From assembly GCF_003119195.2 (NCBI RefSeq), contig NZ_CP022253.1:824001-888000 (forward strand): a DNA stretch of 64,000 nucleotides. Reading direction: 5' to 3'. The translations under genes and the position numbers were made by a program. How positions within the stretch are numbered: the stretch's first letter is position 1; the number at the start of each line of letters is the position of its first letter. The notes below the pieces were generated by a model. The model worked only from the letters and a program-made list of their open reading frames with translations. It searched no databases and was not told the origin of the DNA. This document shows, one piece after another, positions 37,584 to 46,678 of this stretch. This DNA comes from Azospirillum baldaniorum (GTDB lineage Bacteria; Pseudomonadota; Alphaproteobacteria; Azospirillales; Azospirillaceae).

Positions 37584-39401
37584 ATGGTGGGATTCATGCC
37601 GCACACATCCGTACGATACGCCTCCATCCATGAGGCGCAGCCAAGAGATGCCGGCCTGATGCCGATCCTGCGCCTCGTTCTCGACAACATGGCGGAGGGG
37701 GTGTGCGTCGCCGGTCCGGATGGCCGGATCATCACCGCCAACCCGGCGGCGGAGGCGGTGTTCGGGCCGCTCACCGGTGCGGCCTTCGACACGCTGTTCG
37801 GACCGCGCCTGCGGCTGGCCGACGGAACCACCCCGTGCCCGCCGGCCTCCTGGCCGATGGGCCGCGCCATCCGGGGCGGCGCGATGGAGCGGGAAAGCCT
37901 CTATCTCGCCCCGCCGCCCGGCGGTTCCGGAGTCTGGCTGCGGGTGAACGCCCGGCCCCTGATGGAGAACGGGTTCTCCGTCGGCGGCGTGCTGGTCTTC
38001 CGCGACATCACCCAGGTCAAGGCGGCGGAGGACCGCATGGCTTGGCTGGCCCATTTCGACCCGCTGACCGGCTTTCCCAATCGTGTGCAGTTCCATCAGG
38101 CGCTGGAACGCGCCATGGAGATCGTGCGGCGGTCGGGCGGCGGCCTGTCGCTGCTGCTGCTCGACTTCGACGGCTTCAAGGAGGTGAACGACCAGTTCGG
38201 CCACGCCGCGGGGGACGAGTTGCTGGCCGGGATCGCCCGCCGCCTGCGCGAGGCGCTGTCCGACGGTGTCCTTGGCCCGATTGTCACCGCCGCCCGCCTG
38301 GGAGGCGACGAGTTCGCGATCCTGGTGGAGGAGCGCGACGGCGGCGAGGTGACGGACCTGCTCGACCGGATGGCCCGCGTCACCGCCGACCCCTTTCCGC
38401 TGGGCGGCGTGCGCCATCGCGTGAGCGTCAGCATCGGCATCGCCCGCCATCCCGACCACGGCAACGGGGTGGAGGAGCTGATGCGCATGGCCGATCTGGC
38501 GATGTACCGCGCCAAGGAGCAGGGCGGCGGCACGGTCTGCCGCTACGATCCGGCGATGATGGCGGCCACGGTGGAGCGGGCGCGGCTGCGCAGCCTGCTG
38601 GCCGGGGCGCTGGAGCGCGGGGAGTTCCATCTGGTCTACCAGCCGCTGACCGAGGCCGCGGGGGGCCGTCCGGTGGGTGTGGAGGCGCTGTTGCGCTGGA
38701 ACCCCGCCGGTGGCGCGCCGGTCCCCCCGTCCACCTTCATCCCCCTGTGCGAGGACAGCGGGCTGATCCTTCCCATCGGGCGCTGGGTGCTGGAGACCGC
38801 CTGCCGCCAGTTGCGCCGATGGCAGGAGGAGGGACACGGCGAACTGGAGTTCGCCGTCAACCTGTCGCCCCGCCAGCTTCGCGATCCGGCGCTGGTCGAC
38901 AACGTGCGCGGCGCGCTGGCCGCCACCGGGATCGAGCCGTCGCGGCTGGTCCTGGAGGTGACCGAAGGGCTGCTGATCGAGGACATGGCCTTCAGCCGGC
39001 AGGTCCTGACCCGCTTGAAGGAATTGGGGGTGCGGCTGGCGCTGGACGACTTCGGCACCGGCTACTCCAGCCTCAGCTATCTGAACAACCTGCCCTTCGA
39101 CATCCTGAAGATGGACGGTTCCTTCACCCGCAACCTGGGCGACGCGGGGCGGGAAAACGCCAGCGGGCAGGCGGTGGCCCGCGCCATCATCGGCCTTGCC
39201 CGCAGCCTGTCGATGACCCTGGTGGCCGAGGGGGTGGAGACGCCGGAGCAGCTCGCCTGGCTGGCCGCCAACGGCTGCACCCTGATCCAGGGCTATCTGC
39301 TGGGCCGCCCGGAGGCGCCGCAGGCCGCCGCGGCCACCCTCGACCGGCTGGCCGCCGAGCACGCGCGGCGCCAGAAGGAGCGCGGCGACTTCGTGATCTG
39401 A
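37584..39401 (+). CDS. PAS-GGDEF-EAL protein (cyclic di-GMP turnover)
   Basis: A 605-aa protein with no transmembrane segment. Residues about 25-145 are a PAS domain (LDNMAEGVCVAGPDGRIITA). Residues about 155-315 are a GGDEF domain, opening DPLTGFPNR and with an intact LGGDEFAIL; no RxxD inhibitory site is seen upstream of it. Residues about 325-590 are an EAL domain with VEALLRW, LEVTEGLLIED, LDDFGTGYSSL, ILKMDGSF, VAEGVET and QGYLLGRP, so the phosphodiesterase residues are all present. Both activities are possible and the net effect cannot be told from sequence. Start: ATG 37584, or ATG 37596 with equally weak ribosome-binding sites. Confidence 0.93.
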   Translation: MVGFMPHTSVRYASIHEAQPRDAGLMPILRLVLDNMAEGVCVAGPDGRIITANPAAEAVFGPLTGAAFDTLFGPRLRLADGTTPCPPASWPMGRAIRGGAMERESLYLAPPPGGSGVWLRVNARPLMENGFSVGGVLVFRDITQVKAAEDRMAWLAHFDPLTGFPNRVQFHQALERAMEIVRRSGGGLSLLLLDFDGFKEVNDQFGHAAGDELLAGIARRLREALSDGVLGPIVTAARLGGDEFAILVEERDGGEVTDLLDRMARVTADPFPLGGVRHRVSVSIGIARHPDHGNGVEELMRMADLAMYRAKEQGGGTVCRYDPAMMAATVERARLRSLLAGALERGEFHLVYQPLTEAAGGRPVGVEALLRWNPAGGAPVPPSTFIPLCEDSGLILPIGRWVLETACRQLRRWQEEGHGELEFAVNLSPRQLRDPALVDNVRGALAATGIEPSRLVLEVTEGLLIEDMAFSRQVLTRLKELGVRLALDDFGTGYSSLSYLNNLPFDILKMDGSFTRNLGDAGRENASGQAVARAIIGLARSLSMTLVAEGVETPEQLAWLAANGCTLIQGYLLGRPEAPQAAAATLDRLAAEHARRQKERGDFVI

Positions 39402-39461
39402 GGAAGCGACAGGGGGGCGCCCGGCCGTGCCCCCCGACTTTGCCGGATCGTCTTTCCCGGA

Positions 39462-40688
39462 TCAGGGGGCGGAGCGGGCCAGGGCGGCGCGCCCGGCGCC
39501 GGTCAGGATCATATCGTTCTGGGGGGCATGGACGCGGGCGCACAGCACGTCGCGGTGATGACGTTCCAGGGGGTTGTCGCGGGACAGGCCGGGATTGCCG
39601 GTGATCTCCAGCGCCTTGGCGACCGCGTCGATCGCGTTGTTGGTCACCGTGTGTTTGACCAAGAAGCTGTCGCTGGCCGGCGGGACGGTCCCGCCGTCCG
39701 CCGAGGCCGACAGCGAGCGCAGAAGCACCGTGTTGGTCAGCAGCAGCGCCTCGATGGCACCCAGCGCCTCCTGAAGGCGGGGCACGCTCGCCAGCGGGGC
39801 GCCGCCCAGCGCCGTCGGCTTGCGGGCGTGCAGGAAGCCGGTCAGCCAGTCCCGCGCCGAGCGGGCGATGCCGTCGTAGACGCCGCTGAACAGGGTGGAC
39901 AGCCAGGCGGAGCCGACCGGATCGGGCACCGTCCAGCCGGCGGCGGGGCGCCGTTCGCCGGCATGGTCGTCGGCAACGAAGGTGTCGTGGAAGATCACCT
40001 CGTGGCTGCCGCTGGCCCGCATGCCGATGTGGTTCCAGCTTTCGCGCACTTCGATGCCCTGTTCGGCAAGGCCGTCGCCGCGCGGCACCACCCAGGTGCC
40101 GACCAGCGGCTCGTCGTCGTCCGTGCGCGCCCAGACGCCGAGCCAGGAGAGCACCGGCAGACCGGTGGAGTAGAGCTTGGTCCCGGAAATCCGCCAGCCC
40201 CCCGGCACCCGGCGCGCCACGGTGGCCGGCAGGCCGCCGCGGTGGGGGGTGCCCAGTTCCGGCTCGACCCGCAGCAGGTTGATGATGGCGCCCTCGGTCG
40301 CGGCGCTGCGGAGGATGCGGTCGCGCAGAGGCTCCGGCCAGCCGGCGCTGCGCTGGATCTGGTTGAGGATGGCGTATTGCAGCACCAGCACCAGGGCGGT
40401 GGACGGTTCCCCCCGCGCGAGCCCGCCGACCACGGCCAACGCGTCCCTCAGCCCGCCGCCCTTGCCGCCCAGCGGCGTCGGAACGACCAGCGCCGGCAGC
40501 CCCGCCTCCCGCAGCCATTCGAAATTCTCGAAGGGGAAGCTGGCGGCGGCGTCGTGCTCCGCGGCGCGAAGGGCGAAGCGGGCGGCCAGCGCCGCGATCT
40601 CGGCCTCGTCCACCACCGGGGCGGGGACTGCCTCGCCGAGTAGCGCGGGCTGGAAGGAAAAGTCGGCATGGAGCGTGTCGGGGGGCAT
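39462..40688 (-). CDS. Acyl-CoA-dehydrogenase-fold flavin monooxygenase (SfnB/DszC type)
   Basis: A 408-aa protein with acyl-CoA-dehydrogenase topology: N-terminal helical domain, middle beta domain (GGWRISGTKLYSTGLP), C-terminal helical domain. The context (importers, a desulfurising luciferase-type monooxygenase) fits the FMNH2-dependent sulfur-compound oxygenase branch rather than beta-oxidation, and no CoA partner genes are near. It is last in the run of genes starting at 47488. The exact substrate is unknown. Confidence 0.75.
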   Translation of the reverse strand: MPPDTLHADFSFQPALLGEAVPAPVVDEAEIAALAARFALRAAEHDAAASFPFENFEWLREAGLPALVVPTPLGGKGGGLRDALAVVGGLARGEPSTALVLVLQYAILNQIQRSAGWPEPLRDRILRSAATEGAIINLLRVEPELGTPHRGGLPATVARRVPGGWRISGTKLYSTGLPVLSWLGVWARTDDDEPLVGTWVVPRGDGLAEQGIEVRESWNHIGMRASGSHEVIFHDTFVADDHAGERRPAAGWTVPDPVGSAWLSTLFSGVYDGIARSARDWLTGFLHARKPTALGGAPLASVPRLQEALGAIEALLLTNTVLLRSLSASADGGTVPPASDSFLVKHTVTNNAIDAVAKALEITGNPGLSRDNPLERHHRDVLCARVHAPQNDMILTGAGRAALARSAP

Positions 40689-40734
40689 GTCGGGTCGGTC
40701 CGCTGCGAGAAGGGAAACTGGACGGCGACGGCGG

Positions 40735-41739
40735 TCAGACGAGATCCACCGTGATGCGTCCGGCGAAGCGCTGGCTGTCGGTCCCGCGCTTGATGACCGA
40801 GACGCTCTTCAGCTCGTCGGTGTAGAGGGCGAGCTGCTGGCGCAGCGCGTCGCCGACCGGGGTGACGTTGTGGGCGTGGCTGCGCAGCATCGCCTCCAGA
40901 TCCTCCGCCGGGAATTTCGGGGCGAAGGGGGCATAGGCCGCGGCGGCGGCCCGCGGGTCGGCGTAGGCGGCGTGCTGCGCCTCGATCAGCGCCGCGGTCA
41001 GCGCCTTGGCCGCCGGGCGGTTGTCGCGCAGCAGGCTGCCGCGCACCCCGACGAGGCAGCAGGTGCGGGTGGAGTACTCGCCGCAGACGTTGTTGGTGAT
41101 CTCCACGAGATTGGGGTCCTGGGTGTGGCGCCAGACCAGCGGGTCGCCATCGGCCAGCGCCTGGATCTCGCCCTTCTCCACCGCCAGCCCCAGCAGGTCG
41201 GCGGGATACTGGCGCCATTCGACGTCCTTGGCCGGATCGATGCCGAATTTGGACAGCACGATGGAGAAGAAGTTCTTCGACGGGCTGGCCATGTCGCTGA
41301 CGCCGATGGTCTTGCCCGGCAGGTCGAGCACGGTGTTCACACCCGCCGCCCTGGACCCGATCAGCCGCATGCAGCCGCCATGCAGGCCCGCCGAGATCTT
41401 CACGTCGAAGCCCTGTTCCAGCGGTTTCAGCCAGCGCAGCGCCATGCCGACCCCGGCGTCCGCCTTGGCGGTGGCGATGGCCTCCAGAAGCTGGTCGGTG
41501 GAGCCGGTGAAGTTGATCAGGTCGACCTCCAGCCCGTGCTTCCTGAACAGGTCCAGCTTGAAGGCCAGCGGCACGGCGGAGAAGCAGACGGCCCCCGCGT
41601 TCCAGGACAGGCGGAGCGGCTCCGCCGCCAGCGCGCGGCGGCGCAGGACGAACGGCGCGGCCAGCGCCACGGCGCCAACGGCGCCGGCGGCGATCACGCC
41701 GCGGCGGCTGGGAAGGGGAAAGGCGGGCTTTGCGGTCAT
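40735..41739 (-). CDS. ABC transporter substrate-binding protein, NitT/TauT (SsuA) type, orphan
   Basis: A 334-aa periplasmic binding protein with a twin-arginine signal (SRRGVIAAGAVGAVALAAP) and mature start near LAAEPLRL. The fold pattern (LAFKLDLFRKHGLEVDLINF, LPGKTIGVSDMASP) is that of sulfonate/nitrate/taurine-binding proteins. No permease adjoins it. It may deliver its ligand to the importer encoded at 45.8-47.5 kb. Confidence 0.85.
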   Translation of the reverse strand: MTAKPAFPLPSRRGVIAAGAVGAVALAAPFVLRRRALAAEPLRLSWNAGAVCFSAVPLAFKLDLFRKHGLEVDLINFTGSTDQLLEAIATAKADAGVGMALRWLKPLEQGFDVKISAGLHGGCMRLIGSRAAGVNTVLDLPGKTIGVSDMASPSKNFFSIVLSKFGIDPAKDVEWRQYPADLLGLAVEKGEIQALADGDPLVWRHTQDPNLVEITNNVCGEYSTRTCCLVGVRGSLLRDNRPAAKALTAALIEAQHAAYADPRAAAAAYAPFAPKFPAEDLEAMLRSHAHNVTPVGDALRQQLALYTDELKSVSVIKRGTDSQRFAGRITVDLV

Positions 41740-41778
41740 GGTGCGGGAGCCTTTGTGGAGGAACGGAAACGGAGGCGG

Positions 41779-42564
41779 TCAGTCGAGCAGGTCGGGCTCC
41801 GCCGCGACGATCCATTCCCACAGCGGGTGGAAGTTGTAGGCGCCGCCCTGCTGGGTGCCGACCTGCGCGCGGGTCAGCAGGGCGGTCTCGTGGTCGATGG
41901 GCTGCGGCGTGCCGGCGGCTTCCGCCAGAAGCTGGGTATGGGCGGCGTCCTCGGCGCTGATGAACCACCAGGCGGCGGCCTCCACGCTCGGGCCGAGGGT
42001 GAGCAGGCCGTGGTTCTTCAGGATCGCCAGCTTGCGGTCGCCCAGCGCCTCGACCAGCCGCCGGCCCTCGCCCTCGGTCAGCACGACGCCGGTGTAGGGG
42101 TCGAAGATCACCTGATCCTCGTAGAAGGCCGCGGCGTCCTGGCTCAGCGGGGCCAGCGGCCGTCCGAGCGACGACCACGCCTTGCCGTAGGTCGAATGGG
42201 TGTGGGCGGCGGCCACCACGTCGGGGCGGGAGCGGTGGATGGCCGAATGGATGGTGAAGCCGGCCTGGTTGATGGCGCGGTCGCCGTGCAGGACGTTGCC
42301 GTCGATGTCCACCAGATGCAGGTCGGACACCCGGATGGTGCTGAAGTGCTGGCCCAGCGGGTTGATCCAGAAGCGGTCGTGGTGCTCCGGGTCGCGGGCG
42401 GTGACGTGGCCGGCCAGCCCCTTGTCGTAGCCGTAGCGCCCGAACAGGCGGAAGGTGGCGGCCAGCCGCTGCTTGCGGTGCTGCCGCTCCTCCTCGACGC
42501 TGGTGTGGGTGACCGGATCGACGGGCGGCCAGAACTTGCGGGGGCGGGGCTGGATGTGGGTCAT
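41779..42564 (-). CDS. Class II aldolase/adducin family protein
   Basis: A 261-aa zinc enzyme. The metal-binding HTHSTYG motif, a second histidine in LKNHGLLTLG and the AGHVTARDPE segment are typical. Members cleave or epimerise phosphorylated or free hydroxy-carbonyl compounds; some act on sulfur-containing C3-C5 units. It lies between a hydroxyacid dehydrogenase and a binding protein in an organosulfur block, suggesting it handles the carbon skeleton left after desulfonation. That role is inferred. Confidence 0.85.
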   Translation of the reverse strand: MTHIQPRPRKFWPPVDPVTHTSVEEERQHRKQRLAATFRLFGRYGYDKGLAGHVTARDPEHHDRFWINPLGQHFSTIRVSDLHLVDIDGNVLHGDRAINQAGFTIHSAIHRSRPDVVAAAHTHSTYGKAWSSLGRPLAPLSQDAAAFYEDQVIFDPYTGVVLTEGEGRRLVEALGDRKLAILKNHGLLTLGPSVEAAAWWFISAEDAAHTQLLAEAAGTPQPIDHETALLTRAQVGTQQGGAYNFHPLWEWIVAAEPDLLD

Positions 42565-42592
42565 CGGAAGGGCGCTCCTCGGGGGAATGGGG

Positions 42593-43564
42593 TCAGTAGC
42601 CGGCCTGGACGTTCACCACGTCGCGCAGCGGCGCGCCGCGCGCGTAGGCGTCCAGGTTGGCCAGGATTCGTTCGGCCAGCCGAGACTCGACGTCCGGGGC
42701 GGACCAGGACAGATGCGGCGTCAGGCGGATGGCCGGATGGCGGTAGAAGGGATGGCCGGCGGGCAGTGGTTCCGGCTCGGTCACGTCCAGCGTGGCCCCG
42801 GCGATCCGCCCCGCCTCGATGGCGGCCAGCAGAGCCTCCTGATCGACCAGGGCGCCGCGCGCGACGTTGACCAGATGCAGCCCCGGCTTGGCCCGCGCCA
42901 GCAGATCGGCGCCGACCACGCCGCGGGTGGCGGTGGTCAGCGGCAGGGCCAGCACCAGATGGTCGCTGACCGCGATGAGGTCTTCGAGCCGGTTGAAGGG
43001 CTCCACCTCCGGCCTCGTCTCCACCCCCGACCCCGTCCAGCCGGACCGCCGCACGGCGCCGATGGACAGGCCGAAGGCCCGCGCCCGCTCCGCCACCGCC
43101 TGTCCGATGGCGCCGAAGCCGGCCAGCCCCAGCCGCCGGCCCGACAGGCCGCCCAGCGTCTCCCGCCGCCAGTCCTCCGGTCCGCGCAAGCGCACGGCGT
43201 CGAGCCGCTTCTCGAAGGCCAGCACGGCGGCCAATACATATTCGGCGATGGGCACGGCGGAGACGCCGCGGGCGCAGGTGACCAGCGGTGCCCCGTCCAG
43301 CAGCCAGGGCGGATAGACGTCCATGCCGGTGGAGGCCGACTGTATCCAGCGCAGGCCGCGCCCCCAGCCGGCGGGGCGGGCGGCGGGCGCCGCGTCCCAG
43401 CCGATCAGCGGGCGCGTCAGCAGCACCTCCACCCCGTCCGGGATGTCCCAGGGCGGACGGCCGTCCTCGTGCCGCAGTACCGTCGGGCGCGACGGGTGGG
43501 CGGCGATCCGCTCCCCCACCAGGGCGCCGATCTGATTGAGGACGACCGGCGACCGGCCCGCCAC
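42593..43564 (-). CDS. D-2-hydroxyacid dehydrogenase
   Basis: NAD(P)-dependent oxidoreductase of about 323 aa. It has the Rossmann motif GFGAIGQAVAERA, the NVARGALVDQEAL signature with its arginine, and the catalytic-histidine region LTPHLSWSAPD. The start is uncertain. GTG at 43564 (7 nt after the upstream gene, with GAAGG at good distance) is preferred; GTG 43567 and frames running back into the upstream gene are alternatives. It probably reduces or oxidises a 2-oxo/2-hydroxy acid produced in sulfonate breakdown. Confidence 0.83.
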   Translation of the reverse strand: MAGRSPVVLNQIGALVGERIAAHPSRPTVLRHEDGRPPWDIPDGVEVLLTRPLIGWDAAPAARPAGWGRGLRWIQSASTGMDVYPPWLLDGAPLVTCARGVSAVPIAEYVLAAVLAFEKRLDAVRLRGPEDWRRETLGGLSGRRLGLAGFGAIGQAVAERARAFGLSIGAVRRSGWTGSGVETRPEVEPFNRLEDLIAVSDHLVLALPLTTATRGVVGADLLARAKPGLHLVNVARGALVDQEALLAAIEAGRIAGATLDVTEPEPLPAGHPFYRHPAIRLTPHLSWSAPDVESRLAERILANLDAYARGAPLRDVVNVQAGY

Positions 43565-43571
43565 CACGCCT

Positions 43572-44708
43572 TCACTCCGCCGCGGCGGCTTGGGCGGGCC
43601 GGCGCTCGGCCACCAGCCGGCGGACGCGCGGCAGCAGCTCCCGGCCATAGGAGATGGCGTCGGGCAGCGGGTCGAAGCCGCGGATCAGGAAGGTGGTGAT
43701 GCCGAGGTCGTAATAGTCCAGCAGCGCGTCAGCCACCTGATCCGGCGTGCCGACCAGCGAGGTGGAGTTGCCCTTGGCCCCGGTCAGCCCGGCGATGGCG
43801 GTCCACAGCCGCTTGTCGTGGCGATGGCCCTTGTCGGCGGCGGCATCGGCGATGGCGATCAGGCGGCGGGCGCCCTCGTTGCTGGGCAGATCGCCGCGGC
43901 GGAAGCCGGTCTTGTCCAGCAACGCCTTGGCCTTCTCGTGGATGGTGTCGGCCTTGGCCCAGGCGGCTTCCTCGGTGTCGGCCAGGATCGGGCGCAGCGA
44001 CAGGCTGAAGGCCGGCTGCGGGCGGCCCGCCTTGGCGACGGCGGCGCGCACGCGGCCCAGCAGTTCGCGCACCTGCTCGTGGGTCTCGCCCCACAGGGCG
44101 AAGGTGTCGGCATGACGCCCCGCCACGTCGATGGCGGCCTGCGAGGCGCCGGCGATCCACACCGGGATGCCCGAGGCGTTGTAGGGCTTCACCTGCGAGA
44201 AGGCCTGCTCGACGCGGTAGTATTTGCCCGCGTAGTCGAAGGGTGTCTCGCTGGTCCATTCGGCGCGCACGATGTCGAGGAACTCCGACGTGCGGGCGTA
44301 GCGGTCGTCCTTGTCCTCCACGCTGTTGCCGTCGCGCGCCAACTCGCTGCGCTCGGCCCCGGTGATGACGTTGATGGCGACGCGGCCCCGGCTCAGCTGG
44401 TCGAGCGTGGCGAACTGGCGGGCCAGGATGGTCGGCGCCTGGAAGCCGGGGCGGTGGGCGATCAGCACGCCCAGCCGGTCGGTCACGCCGGTGATGTGCT
44501 GGCTGACCTGGAGGCTGTCCGGCGCGTCGGAATGGAAGGCCTGGAGCACCGCGTCGAAGCCGCCCAGCTCATGGGCCTTGGCGACCGTCTCGATGTAGTC
44601 GCGGTCGACCACCGGTCCCTGGCGCGGAATGATCTCCGACGCATTGTGGTTGCCGACGAAGCCGACGAAGCGCAGCGGGTGGGCGGAAGCGGTGGCGGAA
44701 GCGGTCAT
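43572..44708 (-). CDS. Luciferase-type FMNH2-dependent monooxygenase (SsuD-like)
   Basis: A 378-aa (beta/alpha)8 enzyme of the alkanesulfonate monooxygenase class: RFVGFVGNHNASE near the start, LSRGRVAINVITGA, PVWIAGASQAAIDVAGRHAD and a long insertion before the C-terminal helices. SsuD-type enzymes oxygenate C-S bonds to an aldehyde and sulfite using FMNH2 from a separate reductase, and no obvious NAD(P)H:FMN reductase lies beside it. It is co-directional with the importer genes upstream. Confidence 0.88.
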   Translation of the reverse strand: MTASATASAHPLRFVGFVGNHNASEIIPRQGPVVDRDYIETVAKAHELGGFDAVLQAFHSDAPDSLQVSQHITGVTDRLGVLIAHRPGFQAPTILARQFATLDQLSRGRVAINVITGAERSELARDGNSVEDKDDRYARTSEFLDIVRAEWTSETPFDYAGKYYRVEQAFSQVKPYNASGIPVWIAGASQAAIDVAGRHADTFALWGETHEQVRELLGRVRAAVAKAGRPQPAFSLSLRPILADTEEAAWAKADTIHEKAKALLDKTGFRRGDLPSNEGARRLIAIADAAADKGHRHDKRLWTAIAGLTGAKGNSTSLVGTPDQVADALLDYYDLGITTFLIRGFDPLPDAISYGRELLPRVRRLVAERRPAQAAAAE

Positions 44709-44762
44709 GGGGGCGATCCCTTCAAGTGCGTGGCGATAGAGCAGGGTTGGGGCGGCATCCGC

Positions 44763-45797
44763 TCAACTGAGCGGACGCGACAGGATGTCGTTGAAGCGGC
44801 GGTCGAAGGCCGGGGCGATGTCGATCCGCCTGGGCAGCACGCCCAGCTGGTGGAAGGTGTCGGCGACGTTCTGGGCCGAGGCGACGTCGGCGTCGGTGAT
44901 CGGGGCGAGGTCGCGCTGGCGCGAATTCTTCCGGAGGATTTCCAGATCGATCTCGGCGGAGACGCCGATGGCCGCGGAATGGACCTGCGCCCAGCGCTCC
45001 AGATTGGCGGCGCGCCAGGCGAAGGCGCGGCGCAGCCGCAGGAAATACTCCCCGATGGCCGCCGCCTTGCCCGGTTCGGCCAGCGCGTCGGGCGAGGCGA
45101 GATACAGGTAGTTGCCCGACAGATAGCCGTTGGAGGTGACGAGGACCCGCGCCCCCTTCCTGATGGCGAAGGGCACGGAATAGCCGTAGATCGCCCAGGC
45201 ATCGAGCGCGCCCTGTTCGAAGGCGGCCTGTCCTTCCGCCGGGGTCAGGGCGACCGGCTGGATGTCGGTGAAGCGCAGCCCGACCTCGCCCAGCATCTTG
45301 GCGAGGTAGTATTGCGTGGTGGTGGCGCGGACATAGCCGACGCGCTTGCCCTTCAGATCGGCGACCGAGCGGATCGGGCTGTCCGGCGGAACCAGCACCA
45401 CCTGCCAGTTCACGTCGTCCTTGACGACGGCGACGATGGACAGGCGCGCCCCGGCGGCGATGCCGAAGGCGGGCGGTATCTCGCTGCTCGACCCCACGTC
45501 GATGGAGCCGGCGTTGATCGCCTCCACGATCAGGTTGCCGGAGCCGAACTCGGCGAACTGCGACCGGAAGGGTGTCGGCAACTGGCCGGACGCCTCCAGC
45601 GCCAGCCCGTCCAGCGCCTTGTAGTCGGCGATGCGGAGCACGGTTTCCGACGTCGGGCCGGAGGCGGCGCGCGAGGGGGCGGGCAGGCCGCCCAGCGCCA
45701 GGGCGCCGCAGGCTCCGGCGGCACCGCGCAGCAGGCTGCGCCGCCCGATGCCGGACGGGGAACGGGAAACGAAAGCGGTGGTCGGGTCGAACGGCAT
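44763..45797 (-). CDS. ABC transporter substrate-binding protein, aliphatic sulfonate (SsuA) type
   Basis: A 344-aa protein with a twin-arginine signal (GIGRRSLLRGAAG) and mature start after PSRAASG. SsuA-like blocks include VGSSSEIPPAFGIAAGARL, LKGKRVGYVRATTTQYYL and GALDAWAIYGYSVPFA. It lies next to the matching ATPase and permease genes, forming a complete importer. The ATG at 45797 is chosen for the signal peptide. Confidence 0.9.
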   Translation of the reverse strand: MPFDPTTAFVSRSPSGIGRRSLLRGAAGACGALALGGLPAPSRAASGPTSETVLRIADYKALDGLALEASGQLPTPFRSQFAEFGSGNLIVEAINAGSIDVGSSSEIPPAFGIAAGARLSIVAVVKDDVNWQVVLVPPDSPIRSVADLKGKRVGYVRATTTQYYLAKMLGEVGLRFTDIQPVALTPAEGQAAFEQGALDAWAIYGYSVPFAIRKGARVLVTSNGYLSGNYLYLASPDALAEPGKAAAIGEYFLRLRRAFAWRAANLERWAQVHSAAIGVSAEIDLEILRKNSRQRDLAPITDADVASAQNVADTFHQLGVLPRRIDIAPAFDRRFNDILSRPLS

Positions 45798-45823
45798 GGG
45801 TCGGGAGTCCCGCGGTTTGGGAG

Positions 45824-46672
45824 TCAGTGGGAAGGGGCGGCGACGGCTCCCGCCGGTAGGGCGTAGCCGCCCACGGCCACGCCGGGCGCCGCCGATCTGG
45901 AATCGGTCGCGGTGCGCTGCGGCTCCTGCCCGGCGAGACGCTCCTCGTCGATGCCGAGTTCGGAGAGCAGGCGGCTGCGCAGCGCGATGAATCCGGGGTT
46001 GCCGTGGCGGCGCGGGCGGGCGAGCGGGATCGGGATGTCGGCGGCGATCCGGCCGTCGGCCATCACCAGGGCGCGGTCGGCCAGCAGCAACGCCTCGTCC
46101 ACGTCGTGGGTCACCAGCAGGATCGCCGGGGCGTGGGCGCGCCACAGCGTTTCGACCAGCCCCTGCATGCGCAGGCGGGTCAGCGCGTCGAGCGCCGCGA
46201 AGGGCTCGTCGAGCAGCAGCAGGCGCGGCTCCCGCACCAGCGCGCGGGCCAGCGCCGCGCGCTGCGCCTCGCCGCCCGACAGGGTCAGCGGCCAGGCGCG
46301 GCTGCGGTGGGACAGCCCGACCTCCGCCAGGGCGGCAAGGCCGCGGGCTTCCGCGTCGCTATGGCGCAGGCCCAGCGTGACGTTGCGCAGAACCGGCATC
46401 CAGGGGACCAGCCGCGGCTCCTGGAACACCACGGCGCCCTCGTCGGGCAGCGTGACCGTGCCGGGCGGCGCCGGGTCCAGCTTCGCCAGCGTGCGCAGCA
46501 GCGTGGACTTGCCGCAGCCGGACCGGCCCAGCAGGGCGGTGAAAGACCCCGGCTGAAGATCCAGCGACAGGCCGTCCAGCACGTTGCCGTTGCCGAAGCC
46601 ACGGACCAGGTCACGAACCGTCACGACGGATTCGGCCTCAGGAGCGGCGGTTTGCGGAAGGCTGTGGCTCAT
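45824..46672 (-). CDS. ssuB: ABC transporter ATP-binding protein, sulfonate type
   Basis: A 282-aa ATPase with Walker A GRSGCGKST, signature LSGGEAQRAALARA, Walker B LLLLDEPFAALD and switch histidine in LLVTHDVDEA. The C-terminal extension beyond the core (about 50 residues) is Ala/Pro-rich. It is 6 nt downstream of the permease. The SsuB subgroup is assigned from the partner genes. Confidence 0.88.
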   Translation of the reverse strand: MSHSLPQTAAPEAESVVTVRDLVRGFGNGNVLDGLSLDLQPGSFTALLGRSGCGKSTLLRTLAKLDPAPPGTVTLPDEGAVVFQEPRLVPWMPVLRNVTLGLRHSDAEARGLAALAEVGLSHRSRAWPLTLSGGEAQRAALARALVREPRLLLLDEPFAALDALTRLRMQGLVETLWRAHAPAILLVTHDVDEALLLADRALVMADGRIAADIPIPLARPRRHGNPGFIALRSRLLSELGIDEERLAGQEPQRTATDSRSAAPGVAVGGYALPAGAVAAPSH

Positions 46673-46678
46673 GGAGGG

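Noticed and set aside
39462..40688. Ordinary beta-oxidation acyl-CoA dehydrogenase
   Set aside because: No thiolase, enoyl-CoA hydratase or ETF genes are near, and the block is organosulfur-related.
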